DNA of 64,000 nt from Eriocheir sinensis (GCF_024679095.1 NW_026112137.1:131001-195000), one strand, 5' to 3'. Counted from the first letter of the stretch, positions 48,190 to 62,316 are shown. Notes: generated from the letters alone by a model not told the origin. Numbers and translations: made by a program.

Positions 48190-49110
48190 CAAAGACACAG
48201 ACCTTGATAAAGTGGAGATTACAAAGAAACGAAAATGAGGAGGAAGAGGAAAGATTAAGCTATTTTTTGGCATAGGAGGAAAGGAGGAAGAGAGGAAGGA
48301 AAAGGGAGAGAAATGGAGTTGAACTTGGAGGAGGAAATGAACGAAACCACTAAAATTACGCTGGAGAAATACACAGACCTTTTATAAAAGTGGAGATAGG
48401 AGAGGAATGAAAAGGAGGAGGAGGAAAAGGAAAGAGTAAGCTATTTTTTGGTGTAGGAGAAAAGGAGGAAGAGGTGGAAAATGGAGGAAAATGGACTTGA
48501 ACTTGGAGGAGGAAATGAATGAAACCACCAAAATTATGCCAGAAATACACAGACCTCGATAAAAAAATGGAGATAACGGAACTGAAAAGGATGAGGAGGA
48601 AAAGGAAGATGGGAGGAGGAAGAGAAAAGATTAAGCTATTTTTTGGCATAGGAGGAAAGGAGGAAGAGGTGGAGGAAAGAGGAGAAAAATGGACTTGAAC
48701 TTGGAGGAGGAAATGAACAAAACCACCAAAACTGCGCCGGAGAAATACACAAATCTTGATAAAAGTGGAGATTAAAGAGAAACGAAGAGGAGGAGGAAAA
48801 AGAGGAAGACAAGAGGAGGAAGAGGAAAGATTAAGCAGTTTTTTGGTATAGGAGGAAAGGAGGAAGAGAGGAAGGAAAAATGAGAAAAATGGAGTTGAAC
48901 TTGGAGGAGGAAATGAACGAAACCACCAAAATTACCCCGGAGAAATACACAGACCTTGATAAAAGTGGAGATAACTGGGAAACGAAGAGGAGGAGGAAGA
49001 AGAAGAAGACAGGAGGAGGAAGAGGAAAGATTAAGCTATTTTTTTGGCATAGGAGGAAAGGAAGAAGAGAGGAGGAAAGAAGGGAAAAACGGAGGAAACC
49101 TGGAGAGAAT
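48190..49110. repeat. Purine-rich tandem repeat, about 175-200 bp, five units
   Basis: ACACAGACCTTGATAAA recurs near 48194, 48371, 48547, 48746 and 48946, with AAACTTGGAGGAGGAAATGA-like blocks between. Confidence 0.85.
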
Positions 49111-49831
49111 CAGTGAGAGAAAGGACCTGTTTTCAAGGCAGCCCCTAACCTGACGTAACCTTGGGCCTGAGCATACACAGGGGGTGGGTTGCTTCACTCT
49201 CCCACCATCTCCATCCGCCCTCCCCCATGTCATGAGGTGCGTGGGTGTCCCTCGGTGGTCTCCTGGGCTCACTGGAGGGCTGAGTCTGGTCTCATCTCGG
49301 TTCCTTCCCTGCAAGAACCATCACGGAGTTAGTGTGTGTGTGTGTGTGTGTGCGTCAACTTCAAGTGCCAATATCTCTGCAAGGACAACAGTTAGGAACA
49401 CAATATTCTAACACAAGATGCTCCTAACACTCGCCTACAACACCTGTAACTGGCAGTGCTTCTAGCTCCTGAGACACGAGGAACCAAATCATTTGGGGAT
49501 GTCGTGGACCTTGTGAGAGGTGACCCTTCGCTACCAGGACTAGGCTGGGATGGCTGGCTTTTGGACCCTCAACGGGGAGCACGGCTAAGTATGCGAGTTA
49601 ACCGCATGAAGGGTCACTTTGGACCATGTTCTGAGAAATGGTTACAAGCAGGAGTTCATAGATGCAAATTCTACTACTAATAACAAGGGCTCCACGACCT
49701 GATGTGTGAATAGACAGGGAGTGAGCGCGTAGGCAGGAAGTGCCGGGAGGCGGAACACTCGTGGGTCCTCCTATGGACGGGTATAAGGCCGGCGGGCATG
49801 AACTGTTCACGTGGGCGTTGTCATGACGTTT

Positions 49832-50345
49832 TGTGACGTGTTGTGATGTAAAACGACACGGTGGTGACGATTTGTATGGTAGCCGCTGGCCCTATATAAG
49901 AGCTCCTCGGCAAGGAGCAGGAGTGTCGCATTCACCAATTCAGTAACAGTCAACCTATTTTGGGGCTGTGGCCATTACTGTACTTGAGGCAACACTGGTG
50001 AGTAGAATTACGAGACTCTGTTAGGAGAAGCCGTATTTCTTGTGACTGTGTAGCATGTGATCGTTCTGGAGTATTAGGAACTTTGTTATGTTGAGTAGGA
50101 ACATTCAGTGTTGTTGGTAGTGAAACGTAACCAACCGTACATGTGTGTTTCATTAGTGACTGGTCGCTACGAGTGTGTCTGCCGTGAAGATTGTTGATTT
50201 CATTTGGGCGTGTGACAGTCAGTAGTGACGTTAACTTGTTGATTCTGTACTTACTGATGTGCTCAGGTATATTCCTTTTACTGTTAGAATAAATATTATA
50301 AGCAACTTAGTCATTACCATCCCCGTACTACACCTCCCTCTGACA
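49832..50345 (+). mobile_element. Candidate solo LTR
   Basis: Starts TGTGACGTGTTGTGATG and ends CCCTCTGACA. It contains TATATAAG at 49894, a splice-donor-like CACTG/GTGAGT near 49998, and AATAAA near 50289. Outer flanks CGTTT and CGTTA agree in 4 of 5 bases. No internal retroelement sequence. Alternative: promoter and first exon of a host gene. Confidence 0.45.
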
Positions 50346-50627
50346 CGTTAGCAACTTATTAAGTGTGTAAACAGGAGTACAAAATGTCCCACTCAATCCT
50401 TTTACATTTGCCGACTTCTAACCTGAAAACTGCCTCCTTCATCCCAATAGCTGGAAAAATTTATAGTTATCATTAAAATCGTCAATTGCAGATGTCTTTG
50501 GGGAATAATTAAGGGTCAAAACCAGGTAATTATGATGCCCTGAGTACGACAATCTGGCACCACCGCTCAGAAGACACTTTGGCTCGGAAGATAGTTTTTT
50601 GACATGAGGAATTGACTATTTTAACAG

Positions 50628-50899
50628 GGACGACTACCAACACAGGGACGGCTACCGGCACAGGGACGGCTACCAACACAGGGACAGCTACCAACACAGG
50701 GACGACTACCAACACAGGGACGACTACCAACACAGGGACGGCTACCGACACAGGGACGACTAACAACACAGAGACGACTACCAACAAAGAGACGACTACC
50801 AACACGGGGACGGCTACCGACACAGGGACAACTAGCAACACAGGGACAGCTAACAACACAGGGACAGCTTCCACCAGTATTTTGTCACCTTTGAGAGTG
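50628..50899 (+). other. Possible Thr-rich mucin exon made of 18-bp repeats
   Basis: About 15 units of the kind ACAGGGACGACTACCAAC between an acceptor (CTATTTTAACAG) and a strong donor (GAGTG/GTAAGT). The + frame encodes TNTGTT/TATGTG-type repeats. Both strands stay open because the unit is 18 bp, so coding is not proven. Confidence 0.35.
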
Positions 50900-51004
50900 G
50901 TAAGTGTAATCCTTCGCCTCCTAAAATCTTATTCAGTTTCCTTTGTGTAGTGAGCATACCAATTCTTGACAGCATAGTTATTTTCATGGAATATAATAAA
51001 ATTA

Positions 51005-51007
<3 letters not shown>

Positions 51008-51052
<45 letters not shown>
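51008..51052. repeat. (GA)n microsatellite
   Basis: About 22 GA units. Confidence 0.97.
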
Positions 51053-52138
<1,086 letters not shown>

Positions 52139-52279
52139 CTAACACAACACCAATAAATCACTGTACAATCTGTTTTCACCCCGAAGATGCGCACTGAGGC
52201 CGCGCGCACCTCTGGATCACTCCCCTACACACAGGCTATATAATTGAACAGGGTAACCACGTGTAACTATTTTACCCTC

Positions 52280-54780
52280 ACGTCAACAAGTTTCAAAGGC
52301 CAAAATGGCGCTCAGTTGAGTTTTCCTTAATGATTTTTTAGGCTCACAGTACAGAGGAAGGGTCAAGCTGTCACCAGGGTCACAAAACTAACCCTGGAAA
52401 TGCCCATGACTCCTTCGAAAGCCTTGGCAAATGTGTGTTTTCTTTGGTTCACGGTAGAGAGGAAGGGTCAAACTGTCACCAGGGTCAAAACACAGCCCCT
52501 AGAAATGCCCACTACTCCTAGGAAAGCATTGTCAAATATGTGTTTTCAGGTTCACGGTAAAGAGGAGAGGTCAAACTGTCACCAGGGTCACGAAACTACC
52601 CCTGGAAATGCCCGAAACTCTTGGGAAAGCCTTGTCAAATGTGTGTTTTTTTTAGGTTCACAGTACAGAGATGGAGTCAAACTGCCACCAGGGTCACAAA
52701 ACTACCCCTGGAAATGCCCAAAATCCCTCCGAAAGTCTTGTCAAATGTATGCTTCCTTAGGTTCACGGTACAGAGGAGGGGTCAAACTGCCACCACGGTC
52801 ACAAAGCTACCCCTGGAAATGCCCAAAACGCCTATGAAAGCCTTGTCAAATGTATGTTTTCTTAGGTTCACGGTACAGAGGAGGGGTCGAACTGCCACCA
52901 AGGTCACAAAACTACCCCTGGAAATGCCCACAAGTACTACGAAAGCCTTGTCAAATGTGTATTGTTTTTTTGGTTCACGGTACAGAGGAAGGGTCAAACT
53001 GTCACCAGGGTCACAAAAGTACCCCTGAAAATGCCCACAACTCCTAGGGAAGCCTTGTCAAATGTATGTTTTCTTAGGTTCACAGTACAAAGGAAGGGTC
53101 AAACTACCACCAGGGTCACAAAACTACCCCTGGAAATGCCCACAACTCCTAGGAAAGCCTTGTCAAATGTGTGTTTTCTTATGTTCATGGTACAGAGGAA
53201 GGGTAAGACTACCACCAGGGTCACAAAACTACCCCTGGAAATGCCCACAACTCCTAGGTAAGCCTTGTCAAATGTATGTTTTCTTAGGTTCACGGTACAG
53301 AGGAAAGGTCAAACTCTTACAGGGGTCACAAAACTACCCTGCTGGAAATCCCCACAACTATTACGAAAGCCTTGTCAAATGTGTGTTTTGTTAGGTTCAC
53401 GGTACTGAGGAGGGGTCACACTACCACCCGGGTCACAAAACTACCCCTGGAAATGCCCAGAACTCCTAGGAAAGCCTTGTCAAATGTGTGTTTTCTTAGG
53501 TTCACGGTACTGAGGAAGGGTCGAACTACCACCAGGGTCACAAAACTACCCCTGGAAATGCCCACAACTACTACGAAAGCCTTGTCAAATGTGTGTTTTG
53601 TTAGGTTCACGGTACTGAGGAAGGGTCGAACTACCACCAGGGTCACAAAACTACCCCTGGAAATGCTCACAACAACTACGAAAGCCTTGTCAAATGTGTG
53701 TTTTCTCAAGTTCAAGGTACAGAGGAAGGGTCAAACTGTCACCAGGGTCACAAAGCTAGCCCTGGAAATGCCCACAACTCCTAGTTAAGCCTTGTCAAAT
53801 GTGTTTTTTCTTATGTTCACGGTACTGAGGAAGGGTCGAACTACCACTAGGGTCACAAAACTACCCCTGGAAATGCCCACAACTACGAAAGCCTTGTCAA
53901 ATGTGTGTTTTCTTAGGTTCACGTTACTGAGGAAGGGTCTATCTACCACCAGGGTCACAAAACTACCCCTGGAAATGCCCACAACTCCTAGGGAAGCCTT
54001 GTCAAATGTATGTTTTCTTAGGTTCACGGTACAGAGGAAGGGTCAAACTACCACCAGGGTCACAAAACTACCCCTGGAAATGCCCGCAACTCCTACGAAA
54101 GCCTTGTCAAATGTGTGTTTCTCATGTTCACGGTATAGAGGAAGGTCAAACTACCACCAGGGTCAAAAAACTACCCCTGGAAATGCCCAGAACTTGTCAA
54201 ATGTGTGTTTTCTTAGGTTCACGGTACAGAGGAAAGGTCAAAATGTTATCAGGGTCACAAAACTACTCTGCTGGAAATACCCACAACTACTACGAAAACC
54301 TTGTCAAATGTGTGTTTTGTTAGGATCACGGTACTGAGGAAGGTCACACTACCACCAGGGTCACAAAACTACCCCTAAATGCCCACTACTCCTTGGAAAG
54401 CATTGTCAAATATGTGTTTTCAGGTTCACGGTAAAGAGGAGAGGTCGAACTACCACCAGGGTCAAAAACTACCCCTAGAAATGCCCTACTCCCAGGAAAG
54501 CATTGTCAAATATGTGTTTTCAGGTTCACAGTAAAGAGGAGAGGTCGAACTACCACCAGGGTCACAAAACTACCCTGGAAATGCTCACAATTACTACGAA
54601 AGCCTTGTCAAATGTGTGTTTCTAAGGTTCACGGTACAGAGGAAGGTCAAACTGTCACCAGGGTCACAAAACTACCCTGAAATGCCCACAACTCCTGGGA
54701 AAGCCTTGTCAAATGTGTGTTTCCTTAGGTTCACGGTACAGAGGAGTCAAACTACCACCAGGGTCACAAAACTACACCTA
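52280..54780 (+). repeat. Satellite array 2 derived from MITE-1 core, opposite orientation
   Basis: About 23 units of about 105 bp with CACCAGGGTCACAAAACTAC and GAAAGCCTTGTCAAATGTG. The left flank (52280-52345) matches the non-repeated half of MITE-1 (TTTCAAAGGCCAAA, TTTTTTAGGCTCACAGTACA). The last units are shorter and degenerate. Confidence 0.92.
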
Positions 54781-54984
54781 ACTTAATGTTCCAATACTTA
54801 CTACTGACAGGTACTACTTACGTCTTCCCTCACACGACTCCTAAACCAACCAATACGTTCTTAATGACACAAAGACTGACAGGTGATTCAATTTTACCTC
54901 AAACCACTAAAAAGATCATTGCACTGTTCATTAACTTCATACTGACAGGTGTTGAAATCTTAATTACCTCACACGACTATCAGC

Positions 54985-54988
54985 GCAG

Positions 54989-55029
<41 letters not shown>

Positions 55030-55261
55030 CCACGTACCTTCCTCCTCCTCTCTTTACGTCCAGATAGCAAACAGCCAGTCCTTTTTCCTCTCTCTTCCTC
55101 CTCCCCCTCCCTTCCTCCTCTTCCTCCCTCCTTTCCTCCCTCCCTTCCTCCTCCTCCCTCTCTCTCCATTCCCTTGTTTCCTCCCCTTTTTATCCGTTCA
55201 TAGTCAATTAGTTAGGTAGTTAGAGAGTTAAGTAGTAGTAGTAGTAGTAATGGAGGTGGTA

Positions 55262-55310
<49 letters not shown>
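54985..55310. repeat. (CA)n, pyrimidine-rich and (TG)n tracts
   Basis: CA 54990-55022, CCT-rich tract 55038-55180, TG 55264-55307. Confidence 0.95.
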
Positions 55311-55319
55311 TCACCTCTC

Positions 55320-55598
55320 GGTCTGCTGCGAGTCTCTCTCGAGACAGCCAGCCGTTCCCCTACGGAAGAGCACAGAGCTCATAGTACCAATCTTTGGGTA
55401 GGACTGAGACCACTCACACACAACACACCGCGACAACGAGGTCACAACTCCTTGCCTGACGTCGCGTACCTACTCACTGCTAGGTGAACAGGGGCTACAC
55501 GTGAAAGAAGATAAACCCAACTTATCTTAAACCGGCCGGGGAATCGAACCCCGGTCCTTATGGTTGTGAGCCAGACGCTCTACCCCTGAGCTACCGGG

Positions 55599-55603
<5 letters not shown>
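55320..55603 (-). mobile_element. SINE-3 (tRNA-derived)
   Basis: The minus strand starts GGCCCGGTAGCTCAGGGGTA (A box) and GGTTCGATTCCCCGG (B box) with a tRNA-like anticodon arm. The body continues with CCCTGTTCACCTAGCAGTGA. The acceptor stem is mismatched, so it is not a functional tRNA. Confidence 0.75.
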
Positions 55604-55650
<47 letters not shown>

Positions 55651-55704
55651 ATGTGTGAGAGGGTGAGTGAGAGAGAGAGAGTGTGTGCGTGAGTGCGTGC
55701 GTGC

Positions 55705-55750
<46 letters not shown>
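55604..55750. repeat. (TG)n microsatellites
   Basis: Two TG runs separated by a GAGA/GTGC stretch. Confidence 0.97.
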
Positions 55751-56222
<472 letters not shown>

Positions 56223-56639
56223 GTTTTTTTTACAATGAAATCCAGATTCCCTCTTTCCACTGAATTTAAATTACGGACATTTTTTCCTCATATATTTAAT
56301 TCATCACTTTTTCCTCCCACTTTTCCTCCTGCTCAGACGGTCGCAACACCCTCCCCGCCCGCGTCTCGTCCGTCCTTCTTTGCATTGAATTTAAATTACG
56401 GACATTTTTTTCCTCATATTTATATCATCACTCTTTTCTTTCCACTTTTCCTCCTGATCAGATTGTCGCACCCCACCCCCCGATCCCGCGTCCCGCCCTT
56501 CCCGCCCTTGTCCCGTTACAACACCGCGGGATGGGACCTCCTGTATGTGATAAGTATGCCGGGATGAGTGTCAGGCCTCTTAATTATTCTTACCTTTACA
56601 GTTCAAGTATGTTTAATAACGATACGAGCCACGCGATCC

Positions 56640-56850
56640 ACGTTAGTGGCCGCTACCACGGAGCACGATGGGAAGTCAGGGGTGGGTCCAGCTAATATGT
56701 TTATGAACGCTACGAATCATGCGTTAGTGGCCGCTACCACGGAGCACGATGGGAAGTCAGGGGTGGGTCCAGCTAATATGTTTATGAACGCTACGAATCA
56801 TGCGTTAGTGGCCACGGAGCACGATGGGAAGTCAACAAACAGTGTCGCGG
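56640..56850. repeat. 81-bp tandem repeat, almost three units
   Basis: Unit starts GTTAGTGGCCGCTACCACGG. The period is 27 codons, so a + frame stays open (EHDGKSGVGPANMFMNATNH). Coding not shown. Confidence 0.8.
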
Positions 56851-56985
56851 GACCATGCTGGCGAGTGGCGATATCAGTATCAATGGAGGGGAGACTGTTT
56901 CACGGCCTCAACTTCCTGTGTGATGGAAGCCGCCGCCCAGTTATGCTCTTGGAGGAAGAATGGTTAATGATAAGCCGGAGTTACT

Positions 56986-57035
<50 letters not shown>

Positions 57036-57042
57036 TAATAAT

Positions 57043-57100
<58 letters not shown>

Positions 57101-57152
57101 ATGCTTAAATTGTTACGTGCGTAAGTGAATGTGCGTATATTTTCATTCATTC

Positions 57153-57186
<34 letters not shown>

Positions 57187-57209
57187 AATATTGGAGAACT
57201 CTTATCATT

Positions 57210-57240
<31 letters not shown>

Positions 57241-57242
57241 AT
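56986..57242. repeat. (TAA)n, (TG)n, (GA)n, (CT)n cluster
   Basis: Four microsatellites within 260 bp. Confidence 0.97.
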
Positions 57243-57479
57243 GCTCATTTTCATTTTTTTTCTCGTTATTTTTATTTTTTGTTTTCTCTCTTCTTTTAGT
57301 TTCCTCCTTTCCTCTCTTCCTTCTCTCCCCCTTTCCCTCCGTCTCTTCTCTCTTCTCCTCTTCCCTATTTCTTTCCTCCTTCTCCCTCCTTCACATTATT
57401 CCTTCCTTTCTCTTCCCTTAATATTTCTCCCTCCTCTCCCTTCCCTTTTTCCTTCATATTTCTACTTCCTCACTAATCT

Positions 57480-57482
<3 letters not shown>

Positions 57483-57537
<55 letters not shown>
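57483..57537. repeat. (CA)n microsatellite
   Basis: About 27 CA units. Confidence 0.97.
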
Positions 57538-57538
<1 letters not shown>

Positions 57539-57764
57539 CACCCTTTCAATCTCTGCGGCATTTTTTCCCTTCTCTGAATATGCCGATTTTCATTTTCTGC
57601 CCTGATGACCTCTAGTATTGACCTGACCTGTTCACGATTGCGCCAGGAGTAATGGGGACTGGAAGGCGACGCGTTCTACTGGGATCTGATTTTTTTTGGG
57701 GGGGGCTTCTTCAGTGACTCCAAAGGTTAGATTATGAGATGGATGGCCGACTCTTTTTAGCTTC

Positions 57765-58395
57765 CTCTTCTTCTTCTGCTTCTTATCTTTCCTCTTTATA
57801 TTTTTATCTTTATTTCTTCTTTTTCATCTTCTAATCTTCTTCTTCTTCTTCATCTTTTGTCTGCTTCTTCTTCTTCCTCTCCTTTTTCCTTTTTATTTTA
57901 TTTTCGTTTCTTCTTCTTCTTCTTCTTCTTCTTCTTCTTCTTCTTCTTTTACTTTTTCTTCTTCTTCTGCTTCCTCTTCGTTTTTCTTTTTATTTTATCT
58001 TCATTTCTTCTCCTTCTCCTTCTTTTTCTTCTTCTTCCTCTTCTTCTTCTCTTTCCTCTTATTTTTCCTCTTTTTTATTTTTATTTTCCTTTTTTCTTTT
58101 TTTTTCGTCTTATTTGTTTTTTCCCTTTTATCATTTTCTTTTCTTTTTCTTTTTCGTTTTCCTCTTTTTTCTTTCCTCTTTCTCTTTTCTTTTTCTTTCT
58201 TCTTCTCTTTCCTCTTTTTTCTTTTCCTTCTTTTTCATCCTCTTTCTTTTCCTTTTCCTTCTTTTCTTTTTTTCCTTTTTTTTCTCTTCCTCTCTTTCTT
58301 TTCATTTTTCTTCTTTCTTCCTCTTTATTCCTCTAATGTACCCTTTCTTCTATTTCTTCACCTTCTTCATCTTCATCATCTTCTTCTTGTCGTAG
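57765..58395. repeat. Long CTT-rich polypyrimidine tract
   Basis: More than 600 bp almost entirely C and T on the + strand. The Phe/Leu/Ser-rich frame in it is not a gene. Confidence 0.95.
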
Positions 58396-58475
58396 TAAAA
58401 GGTGTCACGTGTACTCATGTTATCAGCAGCGGAAACGATATCCTGTCACCAGCAAGCCTTTGTTGTCTCCAGACT

Positions 58476-58478
<3 letters not shown>

Positions 58479-58530
<52 letters not shown>

Positions 58531-58545
58531 ACACACACACACACC
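58479..58545. repeat. (CA)n microsatellite
   Basis: CA run with one GACA interruption. Confidence 0.97.
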
Positions 58546-58546
58546 C

Positions 58547-58731
58547 TTCTCATGTCAACTATTTGCAAGAGCTGAAAAGGATATCACTCGGTTTTTCATG
58601 AGGGTTTTTTTCACTTTCAGGGTACAGAAGAAGGATCCAACCATCACCAGGGTCTTTCAACTAGCCCTGAAAATGACCCAAACTCCTACGAAAACGGTAT
58701 CAAATATGTGTCCCCTGGGCGCCGCATCGCT
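58547..58731 (+). mobile_element. MITE-1, diverged partial copy
   Basis: CTTCTCATGTCAACTATTT, GGGTACAGAAGAAGG and ATCAAATATGTG blocks in MITE-1 order. Confidence 0.65.
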
Positions 58732-58770
58732 TGAGTGTATGGCCTGCAGGGAAAGGTTACCCGACCCCTT

Positions 58771-59215
58771 CTTGGGAGTTTACGAATACACACTGAAGCA
58801 GATTAACCGAACGAAGATTAAAGGGAATGGGACGTGAAATTAATCATAAGAGAACCGAAAGGGAGTTTACGAAGAGACTGAAGCAGATTAACCGAACGAA
58901 GATTAAAGGGATTGGGACGTGAAATTGATTATAAGAGAACCGAAAGGGAGTTCACGAAGAGACTGAAGCAGATTAACCGAACGAAGATTAAAGGGATTGG
59001 GACGTGAAATTAATCATATGAGAACCGAAAGGGAGTTCACGAAGAGACTGAAGCAGATTAACCGAACGAAGATTAAAGGGATTCGGACGTGAAATTAATC
59101 ATAATAGAACCGAAAGGGAGTTCACGAATACACACTGAAGCAGATTAACCGAACGAAACTTAAAGGGAATGGGACGTGAAATTAGTCATGGGAAAACCGA
59201 AAGGGAGTTTAAGAA
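58771..59215. repeat. 85-bp tandem repeat, five units
   Basis: GAAGCAGATTAACCGAACGA recurs every 85-86 bp, with GGGACGTGAAATTAATCATA. Confidence 0.92.
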
Positions 59216-59393
59216 TGATACCTGCTGATGCAACCTGGACGAAGACAAACTGACCACTGAGGCACAAAAATATGGGACACACAAACGAGAGAAGAGAAAA
59301 AATAAACAAATAAAGAAACACGATCAACAAACTTACTGAACGAAAGTATAAGGGAGTAAGACGGGTCATTAATTATATGAAGACGGAAAAGGC

Positions 59394-59752
<359 letters not shown>

Positions 59753-59894
59753 TTCTTTCTTCTCTTTGGTATTTTCTATTTTTTCCCTTCTTTTGTTAAC
59801 CTTTTATTCTTCTTCTTTAATTTAATCTTGTTATTGTTGTTGTTCTTCGTCCCTTGTTCTTCTTTTTTTTCCTTTGTATTCCTTTTCTTCTTTC

Positions 59895-60655
59895 TTCCCT
59901 TTCGTGTCCATCCTTCTCTGATCATTTCCCTTCCTTTCGTGTCCATTCTTCTCTGATCATTTCCCTTCCTTTCGTGTCCATTCTTCTCTGATCATTTCCC
60001 TTCCTTTCGTGTCCATCCTTCTCTGATCATTTCCCTTCCTTTCGTGTCCATCCTTCTCTGATCATTTCCCTTCCTTTCGTGTCCATTCTTCTCTGATCAT
60101 TTCCCTTCCTTTCGTGTCCATTCTTCTCTGATCATTTCCCTTCCTTTCGTGTCCATTCTTCTCTGATCATTTCCCTTCCTTTCGTGTCCATTCTTCTCTG
60201 ATCATTTCCCTTCCTTTCGTGTCCATTCTTCACTGATCATTTCCCTTCCTTTCGTGTCCATTCTTCTCTGATCATTTCCCTTCCTTTCGTGTCCATTCTT
60301 CTCTGATCATTTCCCTTCCTTTCGTGTCCATTCTTCTCTGATCATTTCCCTTCCTTTCGTGTCCATTCTTCTCTGATCATTTCCCTTCCTTTCGTGTCCA
60401 TTCTTCTCTGATCATTTCCCTTCCTTTCGTGTCCATCCTTCTCTGATCATTTCCCTTCCTTTCGTGTCCATCCTTCTCTGATCATTTCCCTTCCTTTCGT
60501 GTCCATTCTTCTCTGATCATTTCCCTTCCTTTCGTGTCCATTCTTTCGTGTCCATCCTTCTCTGATCATTTCCCTTCCTTTCCTGTCCATCCTTCTCTGA
60601 TCATTTCCCTTCCTTTCGTGTCCATTCTTCTCTGATCATTTCCCTTCTTTCCGTC
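59895..60655. repeat. 35-bp minisatellite, about 21 units
   Basis: Highly homogeneous unit containing CTTTCGTGTCCATTCTTCTC and TGATCATTTCCC. C/T variants alternate (CATTC/CATCC). One partial unit at about 60541. Confidence 0.96.
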
Positions 60656-61159
60656 ACCTGCAAGGGAGACAAAAAGCCGCATTTTCAAGCGTCTCGGCGC
60701 CTCAGTTCGCCTGTTTGAAAAGCCTCTATTGAAAGGTGCTGAGACTTTCCAGCATGGACTGTTCTGTGATCCTCGCGATAGTTTTACTCAGCTTCTGCAC
60801 CTTGAACAGAGAAAGTCACCCGTGAGCTCCCAGTTGATCTTCTCTGTGGCGCTGAGTAATAGTCGTACTTTGAGCACGGAGTAAGTTGTGTCGAGGCGTC
60901 AAGTAGTACACAGCAAGTCACGCACGAAACATCCTGTCCCAGATCTGGAAACTGTAGGAAAATTATCTAAAAGGCGCCCAGTATATAATCACAGGCACAG
61001 CCATTTCTCCCCAGTGTCTCTCTCGTCCTGCCGGGAGTGGTCGCTGCTCGCTGAATTGCGTATCCAAGAAAAGGGAGACCAAGAGTCGCTGCGAAGATAC
61101 GAGAGTGAACGCCTCAGCAATCTTTAGAAGCTCAACACTCAAGACTCAACACTCTTCCC

Positions 61160-61213
<54 letters not shown>

Positions 61214-61222
61214 TGAGCCACG
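60656..61222 (+). promoter_or_regulatory. Upstream region and 5' UTR of the membrane-protein gene
   Basis: Contains a 23-codon upstream ORF at 60753 (MDCSVILAIVLLSFC) with signal-like composition, a (CA)n tract at 61164-61211 and then the ATG at 61223. No TATA box stands out. Confidence 0.35.
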
Positions 61223-61959
61223 ATGAAGGCCAGGCTGCCCTTACTCTTGGTGTTTATTGAATCATCGTTGCTTGCGGCCGGAAATTCCTTCAGACCCCAC
61301 TGGGACCCACGCTGCCCTGCTCAAATTACCATCTCGGGGAATGAGGAATGGAAGAATGTTACCACCTGGGAATATAACAGGGGCACCTGGAGCGCCACCT
61401 TATACGTGCACCCCGATCTAGGGTTCAAAGGCATCAGGCTCGTGGCGGCGGGCGATGGCAGGATGAGTGACGCCTGGTTCACGCTGGACGCCACTTGCTT
61501 CCCTGGGGACGCACAGTGGAGGGGGTTGTGGGCACGTGTGTTGAACTCTGGCAGCAACAATGGCCACGGTCTTCAGTTTACAGTATGGACTGGTGATTGT
61601 GCTCTTGGGTGCCGCAGAACAGGCTACTTCCCTGATTACCGGGCTGTTACTGTTGAGGCTCACGGGCCCTCAAGGTGGAGATCACAGTACCCGAATCAAC
61701 AATGCACTCTTAAAGGATACAAAAGTCAAAGCCTCTCATGGATAAACTGCACCTACATCCCCATCACCACCACCACCACCACCACCACCCCTACAACCAC
61801 CACCACCACCCCTACAACCACCACCACCACCCCTACAACCACCATCACCACAACCACCATCACCATCATCGTTGTGTCGGCAATGATAGGTGTTGGTGTT
61901 CTTGTTGTTCTTGTGGCGGTGATGTGGCGTTTCCGGCAGCGAAGGATATCCAAAGAAGG

Positions 61960-62038
<79 letters not shown>

Positions 62039-62097
62039 ACAGCAGACGAAACAGATCAAGGGAAAAAAAAAAACCCCGCTAAGCAATGCTCCTCCAG

Positions 62098-62137
<40 letters not shown>

Positions 62138-62158
62138 GAGAAAGAGAAAAAAAGTTAA
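61223..62158 (+). CDS. Type I membrane protein with mucin-like stalk (unrecognised family)
   Basis: Signal peptide MKARLPLLLVFIESSLLAAG (1-20), then an ectodomain (21-178) with seven cysteines and N-glycosylation sites NVT (45) and NCT (175). A Thr/Pro stalk (181-213) and one membrane span (about 214-235, VSAMIGVGVLVVLVAVMW) follow, then basic RFRQRR. AAAGAAG/GTAAAT at 61958 and CTTTACAG at 62042 delimit a likely 84-bp intron that is almost pure CT. Exon 2 would start at 62043, and the frame is the same whether or not the intron is removed. Beyond 62095 the reading runs into (TG)n, so the true end is unknown. The domain plan suggests a cell-surface receptor or adhesion molecule, but I do not recognise the ectodomain. 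Confidence 0.65.
61965..62036. repeat. (CT)n tract forming a probable mini-intron
   Basis: Lies between a donor at 61959 and an acceptor at 62042, providing an extended polypyrimidine tract. Confidence 0.9.
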
Positions 62159-62226
62159 ATGCAATAATAATAATAATGGTAGTAGTAGTAGTAGTAGTAG
62201 TACTAGTAGTAGTACTAGTAAAAAAT

Positions 62227-62310
<84 letters not shown>

Positions 62311-62316
62311 AAAAAT

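Noticed and set aside
55527..55603. tRNA gene on the minus strand
   Set aside because: Acceptor and anticodon stems are mismatched and a SINE body continues from it.
57857..58395. Phe/Ser/Leu-rich 159-codon frame
   Set aside because: Polypyrimidine tract, with no start context or domain.
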